Positions 17,226 through 25,134 of a stretch of DNA of 41,619 nt are shown here, one piece after another. Source of the stretch: an uncultured Collinsella sp. (lineage in GTDB: Bacteria > Actinomycetota > Coriobacteriia > Coriobacteriales > Coriobacteriaceae); assembly GCA_958353395.1 (NCBI GenBank), contig CATWSG010000020.1, forward strand, positions 1 to 41,619, given 5' to 3'. Under the pieces are notes generated by a model that saw only the letters and a list, made by a program, of their open reading frames with translations, was not told where the DNA came from and ran no database searches. Every line of letters begins with the position of its first letter. Position 1 is the first letter of the stretch. A program made the translations under genes and the position numbers.

Positions 17226-17589
17226 ACACGAGCCTAAACAACTGATATACATGATTGCGCGATTTTCAACCATTTATTTCGCCATGATTGCCTGCTGGTT
17301 TCGGGTTTTATTAACGCTAAAACGTTTGACTAACCCAAGCGAAAACCCTGCTATCCTGCGGGTTGACGAAGACTGATATCTCACCTCGCCGATACATACT
17401 GTCTGGCGAATCATTTGTCAATGAATTCGGTGAACGGTAGTAAATACCGTTCAAGCGTATGTATGTATCGGTCGCCGAGCGCGGCACCTCAGTTGGGTTC
17501 GTCGGTAGGTAAGGTATATATCGTCCGCAAGTTGCGCGGGGGCACGTCTAGGTGCTCCCGAGTAAGATTCTCTATTGATAGGAGAAGAC
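17226..17589 (+). promoter_or_regulatory. 364-base intergenic region: promoter and structured leader of the nan block
   Basis: There is no gene here. TTGACT (17326-17331) is a good -35 box; matching -10 candidates are TGCTAT (17349-17354, 17-base spacer) or the extended TGC-TATCCT (17349-17357). A second possible promoter is TTGGGT (17493-17498) with TATATA (17515-17520). Downstream lie a three-way-junction fold (17389-17471) and a 9-bp hairpin (17537-17560, loop GTCTAG) without a T tract. AAAACGTTT (17319-17327) overlaps the first -35 and resembles a LacI-type half operator. I see no terminator for uvrC. Confidence 0.55.
17389..17471 (+). promoter_or_regulatory. Candidate structured leader RNA (three-way junction)
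   Basis: Three nested pairings are visible. P1 pairs CCGATACATAC (17389-17399) perfectly with GTATGTATCGG (17461-17471). P2 pairs CGAATCATT (17407-17415) with AATG-a-ATTCG (17420-17429) around a TGTC loop with one bulged A. P3 pairs TGAACGGTA (17431-17439) perfectly with TACCGTTCA (17445-17453) around GTAAA. The three helices would stack at one junction. I do not recognise a known riboswitch class. Alternatively P3 and P1 could be DNA operators. Confidence 0.5.
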
Positions 17590-19203
17590 ATGGCCATCAT
17601 CAACAAGGGTATGTCCAGGCGTTCGTTCCTCGGCCTCACCGGCAGCGTCGCTGCTGTCGCCGGCCTTGGTCTCACTGGCTGCGGTGGCAGCTCTAGCGAC
17701 GAGGGTTCCGCTTCCGGCTCCACCGATTCCGCCAACCGTGGCGGCGGCGTGATCACCGCTGGTTCCGCTTACGCTCCGTCCAGCTTCGATCCCGCCAGCA
17801 CTGGCTCCGCTGTGGGCCTGGGTGCTAACTGGCACGTCGTCGAGGGCCTCTACGGCATCGATTACCACGACTACAGCACCTTCAACGAGCTCGCCACCGA
17901 CGATCCCAAGTCTGTGGACGACACCACTTTCGAGGTCACCATCCGCAAGGGCGCCAAGTTCTCCGATGGCACCGAGGTCACCGCTGACGATGTCGTTGCC
18001 TCCTACACCGCTTGCGCCGCTTCCGCTACCTATGCTCCGTTCTTCCAGCCCTTCGAGTCCATCGAGGCCAAGGACGCCAGCACCGTGACGGTCAAGACTA
18101 AGGTCCCCAACTTCTCCCTGCTCAAGGATCGTCTGGCCATCGTCCGCGTTACCCCGGCCACCCAGACCGAGGAGGATCGCGCCAAGCAGCCGATCGGTTC
18201 CGGCCCCTGGATGTACGACTCTATCTCCGATACCGAGATCACCTTGGTTCCCAACCCCGAGTACAACGGTGAGTATGCTGCCGAGGATAAGAAGATCCAG
18301 TACAGCATCCTGACCGACCCCACCGCTCGCGTTACCGCTCAGCAGGAGGGCTCCACGCTCGTTATGGAGCTCGTTACCGCTGACGCCGTCGACCAGCTCG
18401 AGAGCGCCGGCTGCAAGATCGATAACGTTCAGGGTTTCGGCACCCGCTTCATCATGTTCAACGTCGCCAAGGAGCCTTGGAACAACGTCAAGGTCCGTCA
18501 GGCTGTCATGTATGCGCTCGACACCGAGAAGATGGTCAGCAACACCTTCGCCGGCCTTGCCACCGCTGCCAGCTGCTACCTGCCCAAGAGCTTCACCAGC
18601 TATCATGAGGCTTCCACGGTGTACAAGACCGACGCCAAGAAGGCTAAGAAGCTCATCGAGGAGTCTGGCATCACCCCGGGTGCCATCACCCTGCGCACCA
18701 CCGACAACGAGCAGATTAAGGGCATGGCCGCCCAGGTCAAGAACGACCTCGACGCTCTCGGCTTCGATGTGACCATCCAGACCGATACCTCGCCGGCCAC
18801 TTACGCTGCCATCGACGGCGGCGAGGCCTACGATATCCTCCTTGCCCCTGGCGATCCTTCCTGCTTCGGCGCCGACCCCGACCTGCTGCTCAACTGGTGG
18901 TACGGCGACAACGTCTGGATGCAGACCCGTTGCCCGTGGAAGGAGTCCGCTGAGTGGCAGAAGCTCCACGGCCTCATGGACGAGGCTCTTGCCGCCGAGG
19001 GCGACGAGCAGCAGAAGAAGTGGAACGAGTGCTTCGACATCATTGCCGACAACGCCGTTCTGTACCCCGTTGTCCACGTCAAGACCGTCTCCGCTTCCTG
19101 GGACGATCCGTCCACTGCACCCAACGGCGAGGCCCTCGATGGCTTCAAGGGCATCGGCACGACGAGCATGTCCTTCAGGGGCGTTGCGACCGTCAAGGCG
19201 TAA
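17590..19203 (+). CDS. Peptide/sialic-acid-type ABC substrate-binding lipoprotein (SatA-like)
   Basis: An extracytoplasmic solute-binding protein of the DppA/OppA family (SBP_bac_5), 537 residues. The N-terminus has a twin-arginine motif SRRSFLGLTG followed by a hydrophobic run and lipobox LTGC with Cys31. It is therefore probably exported folded by Tat and lipid-anchored. A Ser/Gly-rich linker precedes the binding domain. The family segment YEVTIRKGAKFSDGTE-like run occurs as FEVTIRKGAKFSDGTEV. The start is the ATG at 17590 with AGGAG close upstream. It heads a block with permeases, ATPases and nan catabolic genes, so a sialic acid is the likely substrate by context; the fold itself would equally suit peptides. 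Confidence 0.82.
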   Translation: MAIINKGMSRRSFLGLTGSVAAVAGLGLTGCGGSSSDEGSASGSTDSANRGGGVITAGSAYAPSSFDPASTGSAVGLGANWHVVEGLYGIDYHDYSTFNELATDDPKSVDDTTFEVTIRKGAKFSDGTEVTADDVVASYTACAASATYAPFFQPFESIEAKDASTVTVKTKVPNFSLLKDRLAIVRVTPATQTEEDRAKQPIGSGPWMYDSISDTEITLVPNPEYNGEYAAEDKKIQYSILTDPTARVTAQQEGSTLVMELVTADAVDQLESAGCKIDNVQGFGTRFIMFNVAKEPWNNVKVRQAVMYALDTEKMVSNTFAGLATAASCYLPKSFTSYHEASTVYKTDAKKAKKLIEESGITPGAITLRTTDNEQIKGMAAQVKNDLDALGFDVTIQTDTSPATYAAIDGGEAYDILLAPGDPSCFGADPDLLLNWWYGDNVWMQTRCPWKESAEWQKLHGLMDEALAAEGDEQQKKWNECFDIIADNAVLYPVVHVKTVSASWDDPSTAPNGEALDGFKGIGTTSMSFRGVATVKA

Positions 19204-19320
19204 GACTCGCTTGAGTCTGTATGCAGGATGTCGGTCGTTGGGACCGTATCCTCATAGTTGAAACAAAGACCCGGGCGGCAACGATGTCGCTCGGGTCTTG
19301 TAATGAGTATCCGTACTCAT
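19204..19320 (+). other. Hairpin cluster between binding-protein and permease genes
   Basis: Three hairpins occupy this gap. GACTC/GAGTC (19204-19217) directly follows the stop. A 12-bp stem with one G-U pair (19266-19277 with 19288-19299) is the strongest. ATGAGTA/TACTCAT (19303-19320) closes a TCCG loop. None is followed by a T run, so they are more likely to stabilise the upstream message or reduce readthrough than to end transcription. Confidence 0.6.
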
Positions 19321-19360
19321 ATACCAGTTGGTCCTACCGACAAAAGAAAGGGGAGAGAAC

Positions 19361-20317
19361 GTGAACAACTTGCTACGTTTGATTGGAAGGCGTCTTGTGG
19401 CGCTGCCGATCATGGCATTGGGCGTCACCGTCCTGGTGTTCTTCCTTATGTCGTTCTCCAAGACCGACCCCGCCTACACGGCGTTGGGTGACGGTGCCTC
19501 GCCCGAGGCGGTTGCCGAGTACCATGAGAAGTATGGTCTGGACGACCCCTGGCCCGTGCGCTACGTGCGCTATATGGGCGATCTGATCCATGGCGACATG
19601 GGCACCTATGGTGCTGCTCGCAACTCCGTTGCCAAGCGCATCTCCACGGCCCTGCCCGTCACGATGCAGCTGACCTTTATCGGTCTTGCTATCGGTGCGG
19701 TCGTTTCGTTTTTGCTCGGCGTCATCGCGGCACTGTATCGCGACAAATGGCCGGACCAAGTGATCCGCGTCTTTTCCATCGCCGGCTTGGCAACCCCGTC
19801 GTTCTGGCTTGCCGTTCTGTTGATCCTGCTGTTCTCTTCCTACCTTAAGGTGCTCCCGGCATCGGGTGCTCTGCCTCACTTCACCACGAATCCGGTTGGC
19901 TATCTGGGACGTATGATCATGCCCGCTATCGCCTTGGCATTTCCGCTGACGGGCCAGATGACTCGTATCGTGCGTACCGCCATGGTCGAGGAGCTCGACA
20001 AGGATTATGTCCGTATGGCTCGCGGCGCCGGCGTTCCCGAGAAGGTCGTCGTCGGCATCAACGTTCTTCGCAATGCGCTGATCACCCCGGTCACCACCCT
20101 CGGTCTTAAGATCGGTTACCTCATGGGCGGCGCCGTCGTCATCGAGGTTATCTTCAACCTCCCCGGCATGGGCACCGCGATTCTGCAGGGCGTTCAGGGC
20201 AACGAGGCGAACCTGGTTCAGGGCGTCGTCATCGTCGTTGCTCTTGCCTTCATCATCATCAACATCGTGGTTGACATGCTCTACCTGCTCATCAACCCGC
20301 GCATCAGGACGGTGTAG
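19361..20317 (+). CDS. ABC transporter permease, DppB family (SatB-like)
   Basis: An inner-membrane permease of the peptide/nickel transporter family, 318 residues with about six helices. The N-terminus (LLRLIGRRLVALPIMALGVT) is typical of DppB/OppB proteins, and the conserved cytoplasmic loop DKDYVRMARGAGVPEKVV would dock an ATPase. I place the start at the GTG at 19361 because AAAGGGGAG ends five bases upstream; a frame beginning at 19328 has no ribosome site and would cut into the intergenic hairpin region. Its gene ends three bases before the permease-ATPase fusion. It should pair with the permease half of that fusion to form the channel. Confidence 0.9.
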   Translation: MNNLLRLIGRRLVALPIMALGVTVLVFFLMSFSKTDPAYTALGDGASPEAVAEYHEKYGLDDPWPVRYVRYMGDLIHGDMGTYGAARNSVAKRISTALPVTMQLTFIGLAIGAVVSFLLGVIAALYRDKWPDQVIRVFSIAGLATPSFWLAVLLILLFSSYLKVLPASGALPHFTTNPVGYLGRMIMPAIALAFPLTGQMTRIVRTAMVEELDKDYVRMARGAGVPEKVVVGINVLRNALITPVTTLGLKIGYLMGGAVVIEVIFNLPGMGTAILQGVQGNEANLVQGVVIVVALAFIIINIVVDMLYLLINPRIRTV

Positions 20318-20320
20318 ATT

Positions 20321-22336
20321 ATGGTAAAGATTCGAGAGAAGCAAACCGAGCAGCTCGAGAAGGCTGCCTCCAAGGGGCTCAAGCTCGGTGGCTGGAAGAA
20401 GATGACGCTGTCTTCTAAGATTGCAGCCGTCGTGCTGGTGCTGGTCGCCCTGACTGCGATTCTGGCGCCCCTTCTTGCCCCCTATAGCCCGGTCGAGATC
20501 TTTACGGCTCGCCAGGCTCCCGGCAACGGATTTATCTTCGGTACCGACGATAAGGGTCGCGACATTCTGTCGCGTATGCTCTACGGTGGTCGTTACTCGC
20601 TGATTATCGGCTTTGGCGCCACTGCCATGGCTCTGGTCTGCGGCTCGGTCGTGGGCGCCCTTGCAGCGGTTTCGCGCAAGGCCGTCTCCGAGACGATCAT
20701 GCGTATCTTGGACATCATCATGTCCATCCCGGGCATCGCCCTCGCGGCCGTCTTCGTCTCCATCCTGGGCAACTCCGTGCCGTCGATCATCTTCGCCATC
20801 GGCTTTATGTACACTCCGCAGATTGCCCGTATCGTGCGCGCCAATATCGTGTCCGAGTACGGCGAGGACTATGTCCGCGCGGTCATCGTTTCCGGCGCCA
20901 AGGCTCCGTGGATTTTGATCAAGCATGTTCTGCGTAACTGCATCGCCCCGATCATGGTCTTCACCGTTACCCTGGTCGCCGACGCCATCATCTTCGAGGC
21001 CTCGCTGACCTTCATCGGCGCTGGTATCCAGGAGCCCACCGCTACCTGGGGTAACATCCTCGCCGACGCCCGCGGCGGCGTGCTCGCCGGCCGTTGGTGG
21101 CAGGCGCTGTTCCCGGGCCTGGCCATCATGATCACCTGCCTGGCGCTCAACATCCTCTCCGAGGGCATTACCGACGCCATGGCCGCTGCTCCCTCCGCTG
21201 CCCTGGATCCTACCGATTCCTCCAAGCGTCGCGAGGCCGACCTGCTGGTCTCCGACCCCGTTCGCGCCTACAAGGAGCAGGCCCAGTCCCTCTCCGCTCG
21301 CCTTGGCGCCCTGCGCGATGTCGAGCTCAAGCGTGACGATCGCCACGTGCCCGACGAGTCCGTTGAGCCGATTCTCTCGGTCCGTGACTTCTGCATCCAG
21401 TTTGAGCATCACGGTGATATCAACGTCGTCGACCATGTCAACTTTGACGTTCGTCCTGGTCAGACCATGGGCCTGGTGGGCGAGTCCGGTTGCGGTAAGT
21501 CCATCACCACGCTGGCCATCATGGGCCTGACCGACGATGACGAGCATCTTTCCGGCGAGGTTCTCTGGGAGGGCCGTGACCTGCTCAAGATGAGCAAGAA
21601 GGAGTGGTTCGGCCTGCGCGGTACCGATATCGCCATGGTCTATCAGGACGCCCTGTCCTCGCTTAATCCCTCCATGCTCATCTCTGCCCAGATGAAGCAG
21701 CTCACCAAGCGCGGCGGAACCCGCAGCGCCGAGGAGCTCCTGGAGCTCGTCGGCCTCGATCCCAAGCGCACGCTCGAGAGCTATCCGCACGAGCTTTCCG
21801 GCGGCCAGCGTCAGCGTGTCCTGATCGCTATGGCCCTTACCCGCGACCCCAAGCTGGTCATCTGCGACGAGCCCACGACCGCTCTGGACGTTACCGTCCA
21901 GAAGCAGGTCATCAAGCTGCTCAACGATCTTCAGGCCAAGCTCGGCTTTGCCATGATCTTCGTTTCGCATGACCTGGCTCTGGTCGCCGAGGTTGCCCAT
22001 AACATCACGGTTATGTACGCTGGCCAGGTTATCGAGCAGGCACCCACCAAGGAGCTGCTCACCAACCCGATCCACGAGTACACCCGCGGTCTTCTGGGTT
22101 CCGTTCTGTCCATCGAGAGTGGTTCGGGTCGCCTGCACCAGGTGCCCGGCGCCGTTCCGAGCCCGCGCGATTTCCCCAAGGGCGATCGCTTCGCGCCCCG
22201 CTCGAGCCATCCGCGTATTGGCCTGGACACCCGTCCGGTCTTCAAGCGCGTGCCCGGCACCGAGCACTTCTATTCCGAGCTCCCCGACGAGGTGCTCAAG
22301 GCAAATGGTTTGACCCCTCACGCGGAGGTGATGTAG
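20321..22336 (+). CDS. Fused ABC permease-ATPase (DppC-DppD fusion, SatC-like)
   Basis: One 671-residue protein joins a DppC-type permease (about 30-285) to a DppD-type ATPase (about 350-615). The permease half has the docking loop EDYVRAVIVSGAKAPWILIK (182-201). A charged linker of about 65 residues follows. The ATPase half has Walker A GESGCGKS (387-394), signature LSGGQRQR (492-499), Walker B LVICDEP (512-518) and H-loop SHD (549-551). The C-terminal extension reads GDRFAPRSSHP (621-631), where typical peptide-transport ATPases have a Cys-rich GCxFxxRC motif. This permease/ATPase arrangement is, as I recall, shared with SatABCD-type sialic-acid transporters. It abuts the next ATPase gene without a gap. 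Confidence 0.92.
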   Translation: MVKIREKQTEQLEKAASKGLKLGGWKKMTLSSKIAAVVLVLVALTAILAPLLAPYSPVEIFTARQAPGNGFIFGTDDKGRDILSRMLYGGRYSLIIGFGATAMALVCGSVVGALAAVSRKAVSETIMRILDIIMSIPGIALAAVFVSILGNSVPSIIFAIGFMYTPQIARIVRANIVSEYGEDYVRAVIVSGAKAPWILIKHVLRNCIAPIMVFTVTLVADAIIFEASLTFIGAGIQEPTATWGNILADARGGVLAGRWWQALFPGLAIMITCLALNILSEGITDAMAAAPSAALDPTDSSKRREADLLVSDPVRAYKEQAQSLSARLGALRDVELKRDDRHVPDESVEPILSVRDFCIQFEHHGDINVVDHVNFDVRPGQTMGLVGESGCGKSITTLAIMGLTDDDEHLSGEVLWEGRDLLKMSKKEWFGLRGTDIAMVYQDALSSLNPSMLISAQMKQLTKRGGTRSAEELLELVGLDPKRTLESYPHELSGGQRQRVLIAMALTRDPKLVICDEPTTALDVTVQKQVIKLLNDLQAKLGFAMIFVSHDLALVAEVAHNITVMYAGQVIEQAPTKELLTNPIHEYTRGLLGSVLSIESGSGRLHQVPGAVPSPRDFPKGDRFAPRSSHPRIGLDTRPVFKRVPGTEHFYSELPDEVLKANGLTPHAEVM

Positions 22337-23164
22337 ATGAGCGAGACCGCAGTCAACGGCGTCGAGCCGATCATCTTCCTTGATGACGTCCACGTCACCT
22401 TTAGGACCCGTACCGGCTCGATTCTGCACCCCAACCTGGTTCACGCCGTCCAGGGTGTAACGATTAAGCTCATGCCCGGTCAGACGATCGGCATCGTCGG
22501 CGAGTCCGGTTGCGGTAAGTCCACCACCGCCAACGTCATGTGCGGCCTGCAGGCCCCTACGAGCGGCAAAGTCTACTTTAAGGGCAAGGACGTTACCAAA
22601 CGTACCGCCGAGGACCGTCGCCACATGGGTCGCGTCATCTCGGTCGTGTTCCAGAACCCGGCCACGGCGCTCAACCCCCGCATGGTCGTTCGCGAGCAGC
22701 TGCTCGACCCCATGCGCGTCCACAACCTGGGTACCGAGGCCGAGCAGGAGAAGCGCGTCAAGGAACTCTTGGAGCTCACCGGTCTGCCCAGCTCCGCTGC
22801 CGAGGTTCTTCCTGGCCAGCTTTCGGGCGGCCAGCGCCAGCGCGTCGCAATTGCCCGTGCCCTGTCGCTGAACCCCGATGCCATCATCGCCGACGAGCCC
22901 ACCTCGGCTCTGGACGTTTCGGTCCGCGCACAGATTCTGAACCTGTTGACCGACCTTAAGAAGGAGCTCGGCCTGGCCATGGTGTTCATCAGCCATGACA
23001 TCCAGACGGTCCGCTATATCTCTGACGACATCATCGTTATGAATGGTGGCAGGATCGTCGAGCAGGGCGAGGCCAAGCAGGTCTTCCAGCACCCCCAGGA
23101 CCCCTACACCAAGATGCTGCTCGGCGCTGCGCCGTCGCTGCTGCATCCCAAGCTCGGCGAGTAG
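22337..23164 (+). CDS. ABC transporter ATPase, DppF family (SatD-like)
   Basis: The second ATPase of the transporter, 275 residues. It has Walker A GESGCGKS, Q-loop VVFQNPATALNPRM, signature LSGGQRQRVAIARAL, Walker B AIIADEP and H-loop ISHD. It ends soon after the ABC domain (LLHPKLGE), so unlike most DppF proteins it lacks the C-terminal Cys-rich oligopeptide segment. The ATG follows the fusion gene stop directly and GGAGG precedes it inside that gene, so the two should be made together. It would form the ATPase heterodimer with the C-terminal half of the fusion. Confidence 0.9.
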   Translation: MSETAVNGVEPIIFLDDVHVTFRTRTGSILHPNLVHAVQGVTIKLMPGQTIGIVGESGCGKSTTANVMCGLQAPTSGKVYFKGKDVTKRTAEDRRHMGRVISVVFQNPATALNPRMVVREQLLDPMRVHNLGTEAEQEKRVKELLELTGLPSSAAEVLPGQLSGGQRQRVAIARALSLNPDAIIADEPTSALDVSVRAQILNLLTDLKKELGLAMVFISHDIQTVRYISDDIIVMNGGRIVEQGEAKQVFQHPQDPYTKMLLGAAPSLLHPKLGE

Positions 23165-23180
23165 CCTCGCTTTCCCTCCC

Positions 23181-23208
23181 GTGCGCCCGGTTCCCTTGCC
23201 GGGCGCAC
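23181..23208 (+). other. Intergenic hairpin before the esterase gene
   Basis: A perfect 10-bp stem GTGCGCCCGG/CCGGGCGCAC with an 8-base loop lies between the transporter and esterase genes. No T run follows, so full termination is unlikely. It may mark the 3' boundary of a stable transporter message. Confidence 0.55.
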
Positions 23209-23244
23209 CTCCGTTGCGATTTCGAAAGGTTGGGTTCACGAGCC

Positions 23245-24222
23245 ATGCCAAGTGCTCAGGAGCTACAACATCAATTTGGTGAATACCGAGGCGCCATGCC
23301 CCGTCCATCAGATTTCGATCTCTTTTGGAAGGATCGCATGGCTGAGGCCGACGCCGTCGGGCTTGACTATGCGATCGAGACGGCATCGGTCGCCGATGCC
23401 GCGACCTGCCAGCTTTTCGACCTCTGGTATACCGGCATGTGTGGCGCGCGCCTGCATGCCAAATACCTTAAACCCGTCTCGGACGAGCCCGTGCCATTGG
23501 TACTTCAGTTCCATGGGTATCCGGGTGCAAGCCGCAGCTGGTTTGAGCAGGCGTCGTTTGCGGGCATGGGCATGGCACTCATCGCCCTCGACTGCCCTGG
23601 CCAAGGAGGTCCCTCCGAGGACATTGGTGGATTTGAGGGCACGACGGTCGCGGGCCATATCGTCGCCGGTATCGACGGCGACCCGGCCAACCTCTACTAT
23701 GTCCGCTTGCACCAAGATATTCGCATCCTGTGCCGCATCGTTCGCGAGCTCGAGGGCATCGATCTTGCGCGTGTGTTTGTGAACGGCGCGTCGCAGGGCG
23801 GCGGTTTGGGCATTGCGACCTGTGCGCTTAACAGCGAGCTTATCAATCGCGCCGCCATCCTCTATCCCTTCCTGTCAGATTTCCGCCTGGTCTGGGATTT
23901 GGATGCCGACGACATTGCCTACGAGGGCCTGCGCTATTGGTCTCGCTGGTTTGACGAGGACTCGACTCGTATTGACGAAGCCTATGCCAAGCTGGCGTAC
24001 TTCGATTCCAAGAACTTTGCCCCTATGGTCAAATGCCCCGTGCTGTTTGGCACCGGCACAGCCGATATCGTCTGTCCGCCAGCGACGCAGTTTGCGGTCT
24101 ATAACAACCTGACCTGCGAAAAGCGTCATGAGTTCTTTGAAGGCTTTGGCCACGAGGAGATTCAGGATTTTGACGATCTGATCATTCCGTTTTTCTGCAA
24201 GGGAGGGGAGGCTCATGTCTAA
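23245..24222 (+). CDS. CE7-family carbohydrate esterase (acetyl xylan esterase / cephalosporin-C deacetylase type)
   Basis: An alpha/beta-hydrolase of carbohydrate esterase family 7, 325 residues, the normal length. The catalytic triad is intact: Ser183 in GASQGGG, Asp274 in TADIVCPP and His303 in FGHEE. The oxyanion-region segments HGYPGAS and DCPGQGG are present. There is no signal peptide, so it acts in the cytoplasm on something imported. Characterised relatives remove acetyl groups from xylo-oligosaccharides and other small acetylated sugars. In this operon, de-O-acetylation of imported sialic acid is a plausible role. The start at 23245 fits family N-termini, but its ribosome site is weak (AAAGG is 15 bases away). 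It overlaps the next gene by eight bases. Confidence 0.88.
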   Translation: MPSAQELQHQFGEYRGAMPRPSDFDLFWKDRMAEADAVGLDYAIETASVADAATCQLFDLWYTGMCGARLHAKYLKPVSDEPVPLVLQFHGYPGASRSWFEQASFAGMGMALIALDCPGQGGPSEDIGGFEGTTVAGHIVAGIDGDPANLYYVRLHQDIRILCRIVRELEGIDLARVFVNGASQGGGLGIATCALNSELINRAAILYPFLSDFRLVWDLDADDIAYEGLRYWSRWFDEDSTRIDEAYAKLAYFDSKNFAPMVKCPVLFGTGTADIVCPPATQFAVYNNLTCEKRHEFFEGFGHEEIQDFDDLIIPFFCKGGEAHV

Positions 24223-25066
24223 GTGCGAGAGCAATGTTGACGAGCTGATTGCCCCCGGGCTCGTGGGAATTCCTGGAACGGTTTCGTCAAGGCTCGCAGA
24301 ATATCGGGACTGGCGCGGTGATGTCCAAGCAGATGTTTCTGATTTAGAGACATGCGCTTCGAATCTTGAGATTCAAGGCCTGTCCATTACGGCGATTGAC
24401 TTTGTTAACCCCTGCGCCCGTTACTCGGAGGTCTCCTTTGAGCTCGGTGACGATGCGATTCACGCTCGTTTGATCGAGCCTGTCGGTCGTGCCCGAGTAT
24501 CTGAGCGCGTGCCGTTGTGCCTGATGTTCCACGACATCGATCGGCCTGTGCGCGGCTGGCATCACATGACGAGATTTGCCGCCATGGGGTATGCCGTCCT
24601 CGCGCTGGATGACGATGTTGCTGGTGCGGACGACCTGCAGCGGGGGATTTCTTCGCCCGCTTTTGTCGAGCGCGTCCGTTGGGGTTGCGCGCTGGCGAAG
24701 GTGGCGCGCAATCTTGATGGCATGGACCCCGACCGCATCTTTGCATGGGGCGAGGGTCTTGGCGGCGGAGTCGCGCTGGCGGTTTCTGCTCTGGACGAGC
24801 GGGGCCTCGCCTGCACGGCGGTTGCCAATCCGCTTCCTGGCGGCCTCGAGGCGCTGTCGTCTCGGGTGCGCGGATCGGTGCTCATGGGCACATCGCTTAT
24901 GGATACCGTGAGCGATCCCAAGGATCAGTTTGCCGTATTCAACGGTCTTGAGTGTGACCGGAGGCATATCATCTATGCAAAATACGCTCACGAGCGCATC
25001 AATGCGTTCGAAAACGAAGTCGTCGACTTCTTTAACCAAACGTTCTACCCGTGTTCTTTGGCCTAG
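24215..25066 (+). CDS. CE7-like alpha/beta-hydrolase homologue lacking the nucleophile
   Basis: A 283-residue protein related to the preceding esterase. Parallel segments are visible: VPLCLMFHDIDRP against VPLVLQFHGYPGA, DPDRIFAWGEGLGGGVALAV against the nucleophile elbow, and QFAVFNGLECDRRH against QFAVYNNLTCEKRH. The elbow reads GEGLGG (179-184), so Gly181 replaces the catalytic Ser. The GQGG segment is missing. His259 remains and the acid residue is uncertain (Asp230 or Asp234). It is probably not an active esterase and may partner or regulate the intact enzyme. GGGAGGGG precedes the ATG, which overlaps the upstream stop, so translation is coupled. I cannot exclude a different catalytic chemistry. 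Confidence 0.75.
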   Translation: MSKCESNVDELIAPGLVGIPGTVSSRLAEYRDWRGDVQADVSDLETCASNLEIQGLSITAIDFVNPCARYSEVSFELGDDAIHARLIEPVGRARVSERVPLCLMFHDIDRPVRGWHHMTRFAAMGYAVLALDDDVAGADDLQRGISSPAFVERVRWGCALAKVARNLDGMDPDRIFAWGEGLGGGVALAVSALDERGLACTAVANPLPGGLEALSSRVRGSVLMGTSLMDTVSDPKDQFAVFNGLECDRRHIIYAKYAHERINAFENEVVDFFNQTFYPCSLA

Positions 25067-25134
25067 ACGGCCTGGACACTGCCAACAAGAGTGGGCGGCA
25101 TAGGGCTGCCCGCCAGACAACTAAGGAGATTCTT

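Noticed and set aside
17249..17298. Repeated ATGATTGC in the uvrC-nan gap as an att-site direct repeat
   Set aside because: Only eight bases, with no integrase or second boundary at the far end of the block.
17459..17512. A 17-codon frame in the nan leader as a possible leader peptide
   Set aside because: No ribosome site; the start lies inside the P1 helix and no residue pattern suggests attenuation.
17572..19077. A 501-codon minus-strand frame opposite the first binding-protein gene
   Set aside because: Gly/Val/Leu-rich repetitive translation, no ribosome site, and fully opposite a clear gene.
19373..23386. A 1337-codon open frame on the minus strand across the transporter genes
   Set aside because: It lies opposite four plus-strand genes with full ABC motifs. 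Strong codon bias in those genes removes stops on the other strand. The translation is low-complexity and rich in His, Asp and Gly with no recognisable domain.
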